Source of the DNA: Streptomyces paludis
GTDB taxonomy: Bacteria > Actinomycetota > Actinomycetes > Streptomycetales > Streptomycetaceae
Direction: 5' to 3'
DNA: 64,000 bases
Assembly: GCF_003344965.1 (NCBI RefSeq)
Contig: NZ_CP031194.1
Location: 1,364,001-1,428,000, forward strand
In this document: in pieces, positions 27,705 to 39,367 of the stretch
Layout: each line of letters starts with the position of its first letter
Numbering within the stretch: position 1 is the first letter of the stretch
The notes under the pieces: generated by a model
Database searches by the model: none
What the model was told of the DNA's origin: nothing
What the model saw: the letters and a program-made list of their open reading frames with translations, nothing else
Position numbers and translations under genes: made by a program

Positions 27705-29219
27705 ATGAGTGGGGCGACCGTGCGGACACGGAGCGGTGTAGTGCGGGGGACGGCCGGCGGCGGGACGGCGGTGTTCCTGGGAATCCCTTACGCGGCACCG
27801 CCGTTCGGCGCGCGGCGCTTCCGGGAGCCCGGTCCGGTGGCGGGCTGGGGCGGGGTGCGGGAGTGCGTACGGTACGGGCCGGTCGCGCCGCAGTCTGCGG
27901 AGCTGCCCGGGGCGCCGGTGTGGGAGCCGGGGCGGGAGGACGTCCTCAGCCTCAACGTCTGGTCCCCGGCGGACCCGTTGACCGGGGCCGCGCGCCCGCT
28001 GCCCGTGCTGTTCTGGATCCACGGCGGCGGCTACGCCTACGGCTCGTCGGCGCAGCCCGACTACGACGGCGCGGCCCTGGCCCGGGCCGGGCTGGTGGTC
28101 GTGAGCTGCAACTACCGGCTGGGTTTCGAGGGGTTCGGCCAGGTCCCGGGCTTTCCGGCCAACCGCGGGCTGCTCGACCAGATCGCCGCGCTGCGCTGGG
28201 TACGGGAGAACATCGCGGCGTTCGGCGGTGATCCGGCGAACGTCACGGTGGCCGGGCAGTCGGCGGGGGCGGGGTCCGCCGTCGCCCTGATGGCCATGGC
28301 GGGGGCGGCCGGACTGTTCCGCCGCGCCATCGCGCACAGCGTGCCCGACGCGTGCTTCACGCGGGAACTCGCCGCCGGGCTGGCCGGCCGGGTGGCCCGG
28401 GAGGCGGGGGTCCCGGCCACGGCGGAGGGGCTGCTGTCGGCGTCGCCGGAGGCACTGGTGGCGGCGTCGGACCGGGTGGTCGCCGGGTATCGGGCCGATC
28501 CCGGCGCGGGAGCGCTCCACTACGACCCGCACCTCTACGCTCCCGTGGTCGACGGGACGGTGCTCCCGGTGGATCCGCTCACCGCGCCGGCCGCCGGTCC
28601 GGCGAGCGGGAGCGCGGTCGACCTACTGGTGTGCCACACCACGGAGGAGCACTGGCTGATGCACGAGACCGGCGGGATGCCGCCGGTCACCACGGCGGAG
28701 GGGCTCGCCCGCTTCGCCGAGGACTACGGCCTCCCGCCGGGACTGGCCGCCGGGCACGGCGCCCTCATGCCGGGCGCGCCGATCCTGGACGTGTATCTCG
28801 CGCTGGCGGGCGCGGCGCTCTTCACCACCCACAGCACCCGGCTGGCCCGGGCCCACGCCGACGCGGGCGGGCGCGCGTATCTCTCCCGGTTCGACCGCCG
28901 CCGTACGCGGGCGGACGGGACCCTCGTCCGGGCGTGGCACACCGCCGATGTGCCGTTCGCCTTCGGCGGTCCCGATGCCGAGAGCGCCGCATTCCTGACC
29001 GGCGGCCCGGTCGACGACACGGACCGGGCGCTCTCCCGGCGGATGGTCCGCGCGTGGACCGCCTTCGCGTCGACGGGCGACCCGGGGTGGGCACCGCTGG
29101 AGCCCGGCGGCGGGGGTACGGCGCACATCTGGGCCGTACCGGAGGACCGTACGGAGAGCGCGGAGACGGCGGTGGACACACTGTGGCGGGGCGTGCGCCT
29201 GCCGCCGAAGCGGTGGTAG
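27705..29219 (+). CDS. Type-B carboxylesterase
   Basis: A 504-residue alpha/beta-hydrolase of the carboxylesterase/para-nitrobenzyl esterase family. The oxyanion-hole motif is WIHGGGYAYGS, the nucleophile S186 lies in VTVAGQSAGAG, and the family N-terminus is VRGTAGGGTAVFLGIPYAAPPFG (in part). A C-terminal catalytic His is likely in VRAWHTADVPFAFGG. No signal peptide is visible. ATG 27705 follows a G-rich Shine-Dalgarno; an upstream in-frame ATG at 27678 is less likely. It converges on a kinase remnant and the kinase-receptor gene. Confidence 0.92.
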   Translation: MSGATVRTRSGVVRGTAGGGTAVFLGIPYAAPPFGARRFREPGPVAGWGGVRECVRYGPVAPQSAELPGAPVWEPGREDVLSLNVWSPADPLTGAARPLPVLFWIHGGGYAYGSSAQPDYDGAALARAGLVVVSCNYRLGFEGFGQVPGFPANRGLLDQIAALRWVRENIAAFGGDPANVTVAGQSAGAGSAVALMAMAGAAGLFRRAIAHSVPDACFTRELAAGLAGRVAREAGVPATAEGLLSASPEALVAASDRVVAGYRADPGAGALHYDPHLYAPVVDGTVLPVDPLTAPAAGPASGSAVDLLVCHTTEEHWLMHETGGMPPVTTAEGLARFAEDYGLPPGLAAGHGALMPGAPILDVYLALAGAALFTTHSTRLARAHADAGGRAYLSRFDRRRTRADGTLVRAWHTADVPFAFGGPDAESAAFLTGGPVDDTDRALSRRMVRAWTAFASTGDPGWAPLEPGGGGTAHIWAVPEDRTESAETAVDTLWRGVRLPPKRW

Positions 29220-29270
29220 CGCCGCCGTAACCGGTCATATTGGCCCCGGAGGAGCGCCCGCCGCGGCCCC

Positions 29271-29444
29271 TCACCCCGCCCGGGCTCGCCCGCTCACCCG
29301 CCCACCTCCTGATACGGGCCGAGGAAGCACGGCGTGCAGTGTTCCACGCGCCGGACAGACCCGGCCCATGCCGCCCGCGCCGAGCCGGCGCAGCAGCCGG
29401 TGGCCGCCGACGAAGACCGGATCGGCCGGTCTCAGCTGTTCCAT
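29271..29444 (-). pseudogene. Truncated N-terminus of a Ser/Thr protein kinase gene
   Basis: A 57-codon frame (ATG 29444 to TGA 29271) preceded by GGAGACG, 8 bases upstream. Its first ~31 residues, RPADPVFVGGHRLLRRLG followed by AGGMGRV, match the start and glycine-rich P-loop of Streptomyces Ser/Thr kinases, including GAGGMGRV. After that the kinase pattern is lost: no VAVK lysine or catalytic loop follows and the residues become Arg/Pro/Gly-rich. It lies 60 bp downstream of an intact kinase gene in the same orientation, so it looks like what remains of a tandem paralogue. Confidence 0.7.
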
Positions 29445-29504
29445 GGGCGTCGTCTCCGCCGCGTCCTGTGCCGCGTCCTGTGCCGCCCGCGGTCAGGCGC
29501 GCGG

Positions 29505-31772
29505 CTACGCGGTGTCGAAGGGCGCGCGTCCCAGGAAGCGGAACGCGCCGTTCTCGACCTGGTGGAGGAAGACCGCGGTGTTGTCGGCGAAGCCGCCGTC
29601 CGCCGGGTCGAAGGAGAAGGTCTTGCTGACGCCCTGGTACGAGGCGGCGCGCAGCCGTCCGGTCAGGGCCTTGCGGGTGGGCCGCGACCGGGTCGCGGTC
29701 AGCTCCTGGATGACGAGGTTGACCACGTCGTAGGACTCGGCGGCGAAGGGGCCCGGCGGGGCCGCGTACCGCACCCGGTACGCGTCGCGGAACGGCTGCG
29801 CGCCGGGTACGGCGGTGGCGTCGATGAAGGAGGCGCTGACCACCCAGCCCTCGGCCGCCGCGCCCGCTTCGGTGAGGAACGTGTCGTCGAGCACGGCCTG
29901 TGGCGCGAGCCGGGGCCCGGTGAAGCCGGCGGCGGCCAGCGCGCGGGCCGTACGGGCGGCGCCCCGGGCGTAACCGCCGAAGATGACGGAGTCGACGCCG
30001 GCCCGGAGCATGTCGGCGACGACCGGGCCGAAGTCCTCGGTGCCGGCCGGGACGACCCGGGGATAGGGCCGCCGGCCCTTCGCCCGGACCACCATGTCGC
30101 TGATGCCGATGGACTGCCAGCCGTAGTCCTCGGAGGTACGGTCCTGGAGCAGCCCCGGCCGCCGGGCCTTGGTCCGGGTGGCGAGATAGACGCCGAGCGG
30201 AAGGGAGACGGCGGTGTTCACGGGGCGGGCGTGCAGGAACGAGCGGCTCTGCGCCAGGCCGAGCGCGAGCGATCCGGGTGATACGGCGATCAGTGGCAGG
30301 GTCGCCCGGTCGTAGGCGGCGAGGACGGCCAGGGCCGTGGCGTCGGTGGTCGGTCCGAGGACGGCGAGGACGGCGGGGTCCTCGATGAGCTTCTTCGCGG
30401 CGGCGGGTGCCCGGCCGGGGCTGCCGCCGTCGTCGGCCGTGCGCAGGACGAGGGAGAAGGGCTTGTCGGGACGGGCGTTGAACTGCTCGACGGCGAGCCG
30501 GGCGCCGCGCTCCTGGGCGGTGCCGTACGCGCGCTGACCACCCGTCAGATCCGCCTGGAGTCCGATGGCGACGGTCCCGGGGCCGGTCTCGGCCCCCGAG
30601 GGCCCACCGCCGCCGTTTCCGTCACCGTCACCGCTGTCACCGCCGTCGCCGCCGCTGTCGCGCAGGAGGGCCACGGCCGCGCCGGCGCCGCCCGCCACGA
30701 GCAGCGCTCCCCCGGAGGCGAGCAGCAGGAACCGGCGCCGGCCCGCGGTCGGCGCCGGTCCGGTTCCGCTGCCGGTCACGGTGTCGGCGTCGGCCACGGC
30801 TCCGGCTTCGGCGTCCCCGCCCCCGGCTGCGTCGATCTCCGTACCGTCGATGCCCGGCAGTGCCAGTATCCGGTCGGACCGTTCCGCGATCAGACGGACG
30901 ACGGGGCCGGGCAGCCAGGCGCTCCCCGGCACCTCACCCGTGTCCCCGGCGAGCAGCGCGCCCAGTTCGGCCGCCGTGGGCCGGTCCGCCGGGTCCTTGG
31001 CAAGGCAGGAGAGCAGCGCGGCGGTCAGCTCCCGGCCGGCCGGGTCGAGGCCGTCGGCCGGGAGGTCGGGCGGGTCGTTCAGCGCCCGGTCGAGGACGGC
31101 GTCCGCCGGTCCGGTGCCGAAGGGGGGCCGGCCGGTCAGCGCGTACGCGAGCAGGCAGCCGAGCGAGAAGAGGTCGCTCGGCGGGCCGACCCGGTCGCCG
31201 TCGGCGCGTATCTGCTCGGGCGAGACAAAGCCGGGGGTGCCGACGATCAGCCCGGTCGAGGTCAGCTCGTGGCGGTACGAGGTCCGGGCGATCCCGAAGT
31301 CGATGAAACGCGGCCCGTCCGGCGCGAGCAGTACGTTGGCGGGCTGCACATCCCGGTGGACCAGCCCGGCCGCGTGCACCTCGCCGAGCGCCGCGCAGAG
31401 CATCCGGCCGAGGGTACGGACGGCCGGGGCGGGCAGGGGACCGTATGTGCCGACGGCTTCGGCGAGGGACGGTCCGGCGACGAACTCGGTGGCCAGCCAC
31501 GGCGGTTCGGCCTCCGGGTCGGCGCCGGTGACCGGCACCACCCAGGGGCTGGAGATCCGGCGGGCGGTCTCCACCTCGCGCCGGAAGCGGGCCAGGAACG
31601 CGGACTCCTCGGCGTATTCGGCCCGGACGACCTTGACGGCGGCCAGCGCGCCGGACTCCGTACGGCCGAGGTAGACCACGCCCATGCCGCCCTCGCCGAG
31701 ACGGGCGAGCAGCCGGTATCCGCCCGTCCGGGAGGGGTCCTCGGGGCGGAGGGGGCTCGGCGGGCCGGTCAT
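29505..31772 (-). CDS. Membrane receptor-type Ser/Thr kinase fused to an ABC solute-binding domain
   Basis: A 755-residue fusion. Residues ~19-275 are a protein kinase domain: P-loop GEGGMGVV, ATP-binding K47 (AAVKVV), catalytic H139-R140-D141, DFG 158-160, activation-segment end FVSPEQ. A linker is followed by one membrane segment (~348-370), a Gly/Asp linker, then a LivK-like periplasmic binding domain (~400-750; VAIGLQADLTGGQRAYG.., LAVLGPTTDATALAV). The kinase would be inside and the binding domain outside, suggesting ligand sensing. The catalytic-loop Lys of HRDxKPxN is replaced by Gln (HRDVQPAN, Q143), which may lower activity. It overlaps the lipoprotein gene by 4 bp (ATGA). Confidence 0.93.
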   Translation of the reverse strand: MTGPPSPLRPEDPSRTGGYRLLARLGEGGMGVVYLGRTESGALAAVKVVRAEYAEESAFLARFRREVETARRISSPWVVPVTGADPEAEPPWLATEFVAGPSLAEAVGTYGPLPAPAVRTLGRMLCAALGEVHAAGLVHRDVQPANVLLAPDGPRFIDFGIARTSYRHELTSTGLIVGTPGFVSPEQIRADGDRVGPPSDLFSLGCLLAYALTGRPPFGTGPADAVLDRALNDPPDLPADGLDPAGRELTAALLSCLAKDPADRPTAAELGALLAGDTGEVPGSAWLPGPVVRLIAERSDRILALPGIDGTEIDAAGGGDAEAGAVADADTVTGSGTGPAPTAGRRRFLLLASGGALLVAGGAGAAVALLRDSGGDGGDSGDGDGNGGGGPSGAETGPGTVAIGLQADLTGGQRAYGTAQERGARLAVEQFNARPDKPFSLVLRTADDGGSPGRAPAAAKKLIEDPAVLAVLGPTTDATALAVLAAYDRATLPLIAVSPGSLALGLAQSRSFLHARPVNTAVSLPLGVYLATRTKARRPGLLQDRTSEDYGWQSIGISDMVVRAKGRRPYPRVVPAGTEDFGPVVADMLRAGVDSVIFGGYARGAARTARALAAAGFTGPRLAPQAVLDDTFLTEAGAAAEGWVVSASFIDATAVPGAQPFRDAYRVRYAAPPGPFAAESYDVVNLVIQELTATRSRPTRKALTGRLRAASYQGVSKTFSFDPADGGFADNTAVFLHQVENGAFRFLGRAPFDTA

Positions 31773-32656
31773 CGCGCGGCCTCCAGCTCGTTGCGCAGCC
31801 GGATGACCATGGAGCTGAGTCCCTGCCGGATCACCTCGTCGATCTCCTTCTCCGTACGGCCCCGGGCGCCCCGGGCGGTGGCCGCCACCGTGACCTGGCC
31901 GACCCGGGCCTGTGACCAGACGTAGGAGTGGGGGCCGCCGAGCGTGTCGCTGTGGTACTGGCCGCTCTCGTGGACGGAGTCCTCGGCGTATCCGTTGCCC
32001 TGGGCGCCGTAGCCGGAGCCGAGGGAGATCAGTCCGGTGATCCGTTCGCCGTCGCGGAGCCGCTGCTCGGGGCAGCGCAGCGCGTCCTCCAGCGTGCCGG
32101 CCATCTCCCAGTCCGCGCCGCTCACTTCACGGTGGACGGTGACGACGGCGTTGACGCGGATCGGGCCGCGCCTGCCACTGGCGGGCAGTTCGCTGTAGCG
32201 GGTGAGACCGGCGAGGAAGCCGTCGGGAAGGGCGCCGCGCTGCCAGACGCAGTCGGCGCCGAGGTCGGCCGGCCGCGTCGGATCGCTCTCGTACGGGGTG
32301 CGTCGCACATATCCGGGGCCCCACTGCTCGGGCCCGGCGGCGACGGCGCGGGCGATCCGGAGCGCCGCGGCGGCGGTCCTGGGGGCGCGGGCCGGGTCGG
32401 GAACGAAGTCGAACGCGGCGGGATCGGAGTCCGCGGATTCAGAACCGGAGGAAGCGGAGGAAGTGGAGGAAGTGGAGGAGCCGGAGGAACTGGCAGAACT
32501 TTCGGAACCGGAGGAGCCGGCGGATCCGGAGGAACCGCTACCGCCGACCGTCGGCTCCGGCTTCTTCTCGCCGCTCGAACACCCGGTCAGCAGAAGCACC
32601 CCGAGGGCGCTCAAGGCCGTGACACTCCGGATCCCGCGCGCTGTTCCGTGTCTCAC
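31769..32656 (-). CDS. Putative lipoprotein with Ser-rich linker
   Basis: A 295-residue exported protein. GTG 32656 gives a type-II signal peptide, VRHGTARGIRSVTALSALG then VLLLTGC, with the lipobox Cys at residue 26. A Ser/Gly/Thr-rich linker of ~55 residues follows, then a domain with no family I can name (FDFVPDPARAPRTAAAALR.. WGPGYVRRTPYESDP.. DCVWQRGALPDGFLAGLTRYSELP). It precedes and overlaps the kinase-receptor gene by 4 bp, so the two probably form one operon and the lipoprotein may cooperate with the extracellular sensor domain. The Ser-rich linker is encoded by short GGAGGAAGN-like repeats. Confidence 0.82.
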   Translation of the reverse strand: MRHGTARGIRSVTALSALGVLLLTGCSSGEKKPEPTVGGSGSSGSAGSSGSESSASSSGSSTSSTSSASSGSESADSDPAAFDFVPDPARAPRTAAAALRIARAVAAGPEQWGPGYVRRTPYESDPTRPADLGADCVWQRGALPDGFLAGLTRYSELPASGRRGPIRVNAVVTVHREVSGADWEMAGTLEDALRCPEQRLRDGERITGLISLGSGYGAQGNGYAEDSVHESGQYHSDTLGGPHSYVWSQARVGQVTVAATARGARGRTEKEIDEVIRQGLSSMVIRLRNELEAAR

Positions 32657-32911
32657 GAGGCCCCCCACGCGTACGGATGCACTCTCCGGGGGAAGTCTGG
32701 GGCACCCGTGCCCATGGCCGCAATGCCACGGCGCCTGCCATCGTCCGGTCGGGGACTGGGGGCAGGCGCCGCGTCTTGCGGGAGGTCCGGGAGACGCTCC
32801 CCGGACCGACACCGCCCGTACGCCGTTGTACGGGAGTCTCTGTGGGCCGGACCGCAGGCTACCGGGCCCTTACGGACGCCGGCCCGGCGGCCCGTCGGGC
32901 CCGTACGGCCG

Positions 32912-34364
<1,453 letters not shown>

Positions 34365-34372
<8 letters not shown>

Positions 34373-37300
34373 TGGTCGCCGCCTCCATCATCTTCTCGGT
34401 GGTCTCGGTCTCCGAGAGACCGGCAAGCTCGGCGGCGTTCTTGGCGGCGAGCACGGCCTTGTAGGTGGCCGGAATGATCTTGCTGAAGCGGTCCGCGGCG
34501 GTGTCCCACTCGGCGAGCAGCTTGCCCGCGACGGTGGAGCCGGTCTCCTCCTGGTGGCGGCGCACGACCTCGTGCAGCCACTGCTTGTCGGTGTCGTCGA
34601 GGGGCTCGACGGCCGCGAGGTTGCCCGCGTTGACGTGGTCGGGGTTGAGGTCGATCACGTACGCGACACCGCCGGACATACCGGCCGCGAAGTTGCGGCC
34701 GGTCTCGCCGAGGACGACGGCGTGGCCGCCGGTCATGTACTCGCAGCCGTGGTCGCCCACGCCCTCGGAGACGACGGTGGCGCCGGAGTTGCGGACGCAG
34801 AAGCGCTCGCCGGTACGGCCGCGGAGGTACAGCTCGCCCGCGGTGGCTCCGTAGCCGATGGTGTTGCCGGCGATGGTGGAGTACTCGGCGAGGTGGTCGG
34901 CGCCGCGGTCGGGCCGTACGACGATCCGGCCGCCGGAGAGGCCCTTGCCGACGTAGTCGTTGGCGTCGCCCTCCAGCCGCAGGGTGACACCGCGCGGCAG
35001 GAAGGCGCCGAAGGACTGGCCCGCGGAGCCGGTGAAGGTGACGTCGATGGTGTTGTCGGGCAGACCGGCGCCGCCGAACTTCTTGGTCACCCGGTGGCCG
35101 AGCATGGTGCCGACGGTCCGGTTGACGTTACGGATGGCGAGCTGGGCGCGGACGGGCTGGGCGGACTCGGCGCTGTCGGCGCCGAGCGCGTCGGCGGCGA
35201 GCTTGATCAGCTCGTTGTCGAGGGCCTTCTCCAGCCCGTGGTCCTGCTCGACGGCCTGGTGGCGCAGGGCGCCCTCGGGCAGTTCGGGGACGTAGAAGAG
35301 GGGGGCCAGGTCGAGGCCCTGGGCCTTCCAGTGGTTCACGGCCCGCTCGGTGTCGAGGAGTTCGGCGTGGCCGACGGCCTCCTCGATGGAGCGGAAGCCC
35401 AGTTCGGCGAGGAGTTCGCGGACTTCTTCGGCGATGAAGTTGAAGAAGTTGACGATGTACTCGGCCTTGCCGGAGAAGCGCTCGCGCAGCACCGGGTTCT
35501 GGGTGGCGATACCGACCGGGCAGGTGTCCAGGTGGCAGACGCGCATCATGACGCAGCCGGAGACGACGAGCGGCGCGGTCGCGAAACCGAACTCCTCGGC
35601 GCCCAGCAGCGCGGCGATGACGACATCGCGGCCGGTCTTGAGCTGGCCGTCGGTCTGGACGACGATCCGGTCGCGCAGGCCGTTGAGCAGCAGGGTCTGC
35701 TGGGTCTCGGCGAGGCCCAGCTCCCAGGGGCCGCCCGCGTGCTTGAGCGAGGTGAGCGGGGAGGCGCCCGTACCGCCGTCGTGTCCGGAGATCAGCACGA
35801 CATCGGCGTGGGCCTTGGAGACGCCCGTGGCGACCGTGCCGACGCCGACCTCGGAGACCAGCTTCACATGGATGCGGGCCTGCGGGTTGGCGTTCTTGAG
35901 GTCGTGGATCAGCTGGGCGAGATCCTCGATGGAGTAGATGTCGTGGTGCGGCGGCGGGGAGATGAGTCCGACGCCGGGGGTGGAGTGCCGGGTCCTGGCG
36001 ACCCAGGGGTAGACCTTGTGGCCGGGCAACTGGCCGCCCTCGCCGGGCTTGGCGCCCTGGGCCATCTTGATCTGGATGTCGTCGGCGTTGACCAGGTACT
36101 CGCTGGTGACGCCGAAGCGGCCGGAGGCGACCTGCTTGATGGAGGAGCGGCGCGCCGGGTCGTAGAGCCGGTCCGGGTCCTCGCCGCCCTCGCCGGTGTT
36201 GGACTTGCCGCCGAGCTGGTTCATGGCGATGGCCATGGTCTCGTGGGCTTCCTGCGAGATCGAGCCGTACGACATGGCGCCGGTGGAGAAGCGCCGGACG
36301 ATCTCGGAGGCGGGCTCGACCTCGTCCAGCGGTACGGGGGTGCGTCCCTCGGCGAAGCCGAAGAGGCCGCGCAGGGTCATCAGCCGCTCGGACTGCTCGT
36401 TCACCCGGCCGGTGTACTGCTTGAAGATGTCGTAGCGGCGCGAGCGCGTGGCGTGCTGGAGGCGGAAGACCGTCTCCGGGTCGAACAGGTGCGGCTCGCC
36501 CTCGCGGCGCCACTGGTACTCGCCGCCGATCTCCAGCTTGCGGTGGCTGGCGGCGATACCGGAGGCGGGGTAGCCCTTGGCGTGCCGGGCGGCGACCTCC
36601 TGGGCGACGATGTCGAGTCCGGCGCCGCCGATCTTGGTGGCGGTGCCGTTGAAGTACTTCTCCACGAACGCCTCGTCGAGACCGACGGCCTCGAAGACCT
36701 GCGCGCCGCGGTAGGAGGCGACGGTGGAGATGCCCATCTTGGACATGACCTTGAGGACGCCCTTGCCGAGGGCGTAGATCAGGTTGCGGATGGCCTGCTC
36801 GGGCGCGAGGCCCTCGATGAACGTACCGGCGCGGACGAGGTCCTCGACGGACTCCATGGCGAGGTACGGGTTGACGGCGGCGGCGCCGTAGCCGATCAGC
36901 AGCGCGACATGGTGGACCTCGCGGACGTCCCCGGCCTCGACCAGCAGCCCGACCTGGGTGCGCTGCTTGGTGCGGATGAGGTGGTGGTGGACGGCGGCGG
37001 TGAGCAGCAGGGAGGGGATCGGGGCGTGCTCGGCGTCGGAGTGCCGGTCGGAGAGCACGATGATGCGCGCGCCGCTCTCGATGGCCTCGTCCGTCTCGGC
37101 GCAGATCTCCTCGATACGGGCGGCCAGGGTCTCGCCGCCGCCGCTGACCCGGTAGAGACCGGAGAGGGTGGCGGACTCCATGCCAGGCATGTCGCCGTCG
37201 GCGTTGATGTGGACGAGCTTGGCCAGCTCGTCGTTGTCGATCACGGGGAAGGGCAGGGTGACGCTGCGACAGGACGCGGCGGTCGGCTCCAGCAGATTGC

Positions 37301-38927
37301 CCTGCGGGCCGAGCGAGGAGCGCAGGGAGGTGACCAGCTCCTCGCGGATGGCGTCCAGCGGCGGGTTGGTGACCTGCGCGAAGAGCTGGGTGAAGTAGTC
37401 GAAGAGCAGCCGGGGCCGGGCGGAGAGCGCGGCGATCGGCGAGTCGGTGCCCATGGAGCCGATCGGCTCGGCGCCGGCGCGGGCCATCGGCGCGAGCAGG
37501 ACGCGCAGCTCCTCCTCGGTGTAGCCGAAGGTCTGCTGGCGGCGGGTGACCGAGGCGTGGGTGTGCACGATGTGCTCGCGCTCGGGGAGGTCCGACAGCT
37601 CGATCTCGCCGGTCTCCAGCCACTCCTTGTAGGGGTGCTCGGCGGCGAGGGACGCCTTGATCTCGTCGTCCTCGATGATGCGGTGCTCGGCGGTGTCGAC
37701 GAGGAACATCTTGCCGGGCTGGAGGCGGCCCTTGCGGACGACCTTCGCGGGGTCGATGTCGAGGACGCCGACCTCGGAGGAGAGCACGACGAGGCCCTCG
37801 TCGGTGACCCAGTAGCGGCCGGGGCGCAGACCGTTGCGGTCGAGGACGGCGCCGACCTGGGTTCCGTCGGTGAAGGTGACGCAGGCGGGGCCGTCCCAGG
37901 GCTCCATCATCGTCGCGTGGAACTGGTAGAACGCGCGCCGGTCCGGCTCCATGGAGTCGTGGTTCTCCCACGCCTCGGGGACCATCATCAGCACGGAGTG
38001 CGGCAGCGACCGGCCGCCGAGGTGGATCAGCTCCAGGACCTCGTCGAAGGAGGCGGAGTCGGAGGCGTCGGGCGTACAGACGGGGAAGATCCGCTCCAGC
38101 TTCTCCGTACCGCCGAAGAGGCCGGAGGCGATCTGGGACTCGCGGGCGCGCATCCAGTTGCGGTTGCCCTTGACCGTGTTGATCTCGCCGTTGTGCGCGA
38201 CGAAGCGGTATGGGTGCGCCAGCGGCCAGCTCGGGAAGGTGTTGGTGGAGAAGCGCGAGTGGACCAGCGCCACGGCGGTCGCGAAGCGGCGGTCGGAGAG
38301 GTCCGGGAAGAAGGGCTCCAGCTGGCCGGTGGTCAGCATGCCCTTGTAGACGATCGTGCGCGCGGAGAGCGAGGGGAAGTACACCCCGGCCTCGCGCTCG
38401 GTGCGCTTGCGCAGCAGGAACGCCTTGCGGTCCAGCGCGATGCCCGTGCTCGTACCGTCGGCCACGAAGAGCTGGCGGAAGGCGGGCATGGTGGCGCGCG
38501 CGGAGGCGCCCAGCAGCTCGGGGGCGACGGGGACCTCGCGCCAGCCGAGGACGTTCAGGCCCTCTTCGGCGGCGATCGTCTCGATACGTGAGACGGCGTC
38601 CGTGGCGTCGTCGGCGGGGAGGAAGCCGATGCCGACGGCGTACGCGCCGGCCTCGGGCAGCTCGAACCCGGCGGTCTCGCGCAGGAAGGCGTCCGGCACC
38701 TGGAGGAGGATTCCGGCGCCGTCGCCCGAGTCGGGCTCGGAACCGGTGGCGCCGCGGTGTTCGAGATTGCGCAGTACGGTCAGCGCCTGCTCCACCAGCT
38801 CATGGCTGGCAACACCGGTGAGGGTGGCCACGAACCCGACGCCACAGGCGTCGTGCTCGTTACGGGGGTCGTACATCCCCTGCGGGGCGGGGCGACCGTC
38901 CATGGGCGACCAGGCGTCGGAACGCAT
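34365..38927 (-). CDS. gltB: Glutamate synthase large subunit
   Basis: Converts glutamine and 2-oxoglutarate to two glutamates, the main ammonia-assimilation route with glutamine synthetase. The 1520-residue protein has family length. A ~22-residue propeptide precedes the catalytic Cys in [11 protein letters not shown] (residue ~32) of the N-terminal glutaminase domain. The central and FMN domains carry [26 protein letters not shown] and [12 protein letters not shown]; a Cys cluster [19 protein letters not shown] binds the 3Fe-4S centre; the C-terminal GXGXG beta-helix domain follows. I chose ATG 38927 with GGGAGAG upstream; the open frame beyond it to 39170 is promoter DNA. Confidence 0.97.
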
Positions 38928-39367
38928 CGGCTCTCCCGTCGTCGTAGTTCGGCATTGGCATATGCGATTACCGAGGGACGACGCTGGCCCTCCAGAAATT
39001 TCGTGCAGGTTACATGATGGAAAGCTTCTCGGGAAGTGGATAGCCCATTCCAGCATGTGGACACCGCTCGTAGCGGTGGATGAGGGGCGCAGGCGGACAG
39101 ATCGTCGTCCGTACGGCTGTGGCGGAGCAGGCTTCGTTGCCCACGGCGCCTCCAGCTCATGCCCGGTCATTAACGACTCGAAACCGCTGGGTAACGGTCA
39201 CATATGGAGCGCCTGGCACAGTGTCGCATCCCCGGCGCGGGAACGCTCGGGGATGTTCGTCACAGGAGGGCGGATATCGACCGTCCCCTTCTCGCCACCG
39301 GTCGCGCCCGCGCAGGTCAGAACGGTTTCCTCGGGTCCAGGGGGTTGCCCCGGAGCGGTCTTCCGGG
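38928..39367 (-). promoter_or_regulatory. gltB promoter/leader region with candidate GlnR-like site and dyad
   Basis: 440 bases between gltB and the end of the VIT1-family gene. On the minus strand, GTAAC-N6-GAAAT (38998-39013) resembles a half of the actinobacterial GlnR box (GTnAC-N6-GAAAC) and lies about 71-86 bases before the gltB start. Further upstream a perfect dyad CACCGCT-CGT-AGCGGTG spans 39062-39078. The remaining ~290 bases show nothing I can name. Nitrogen control of gltBD is expected; the site match is imperfect. Confidence 0.45.
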
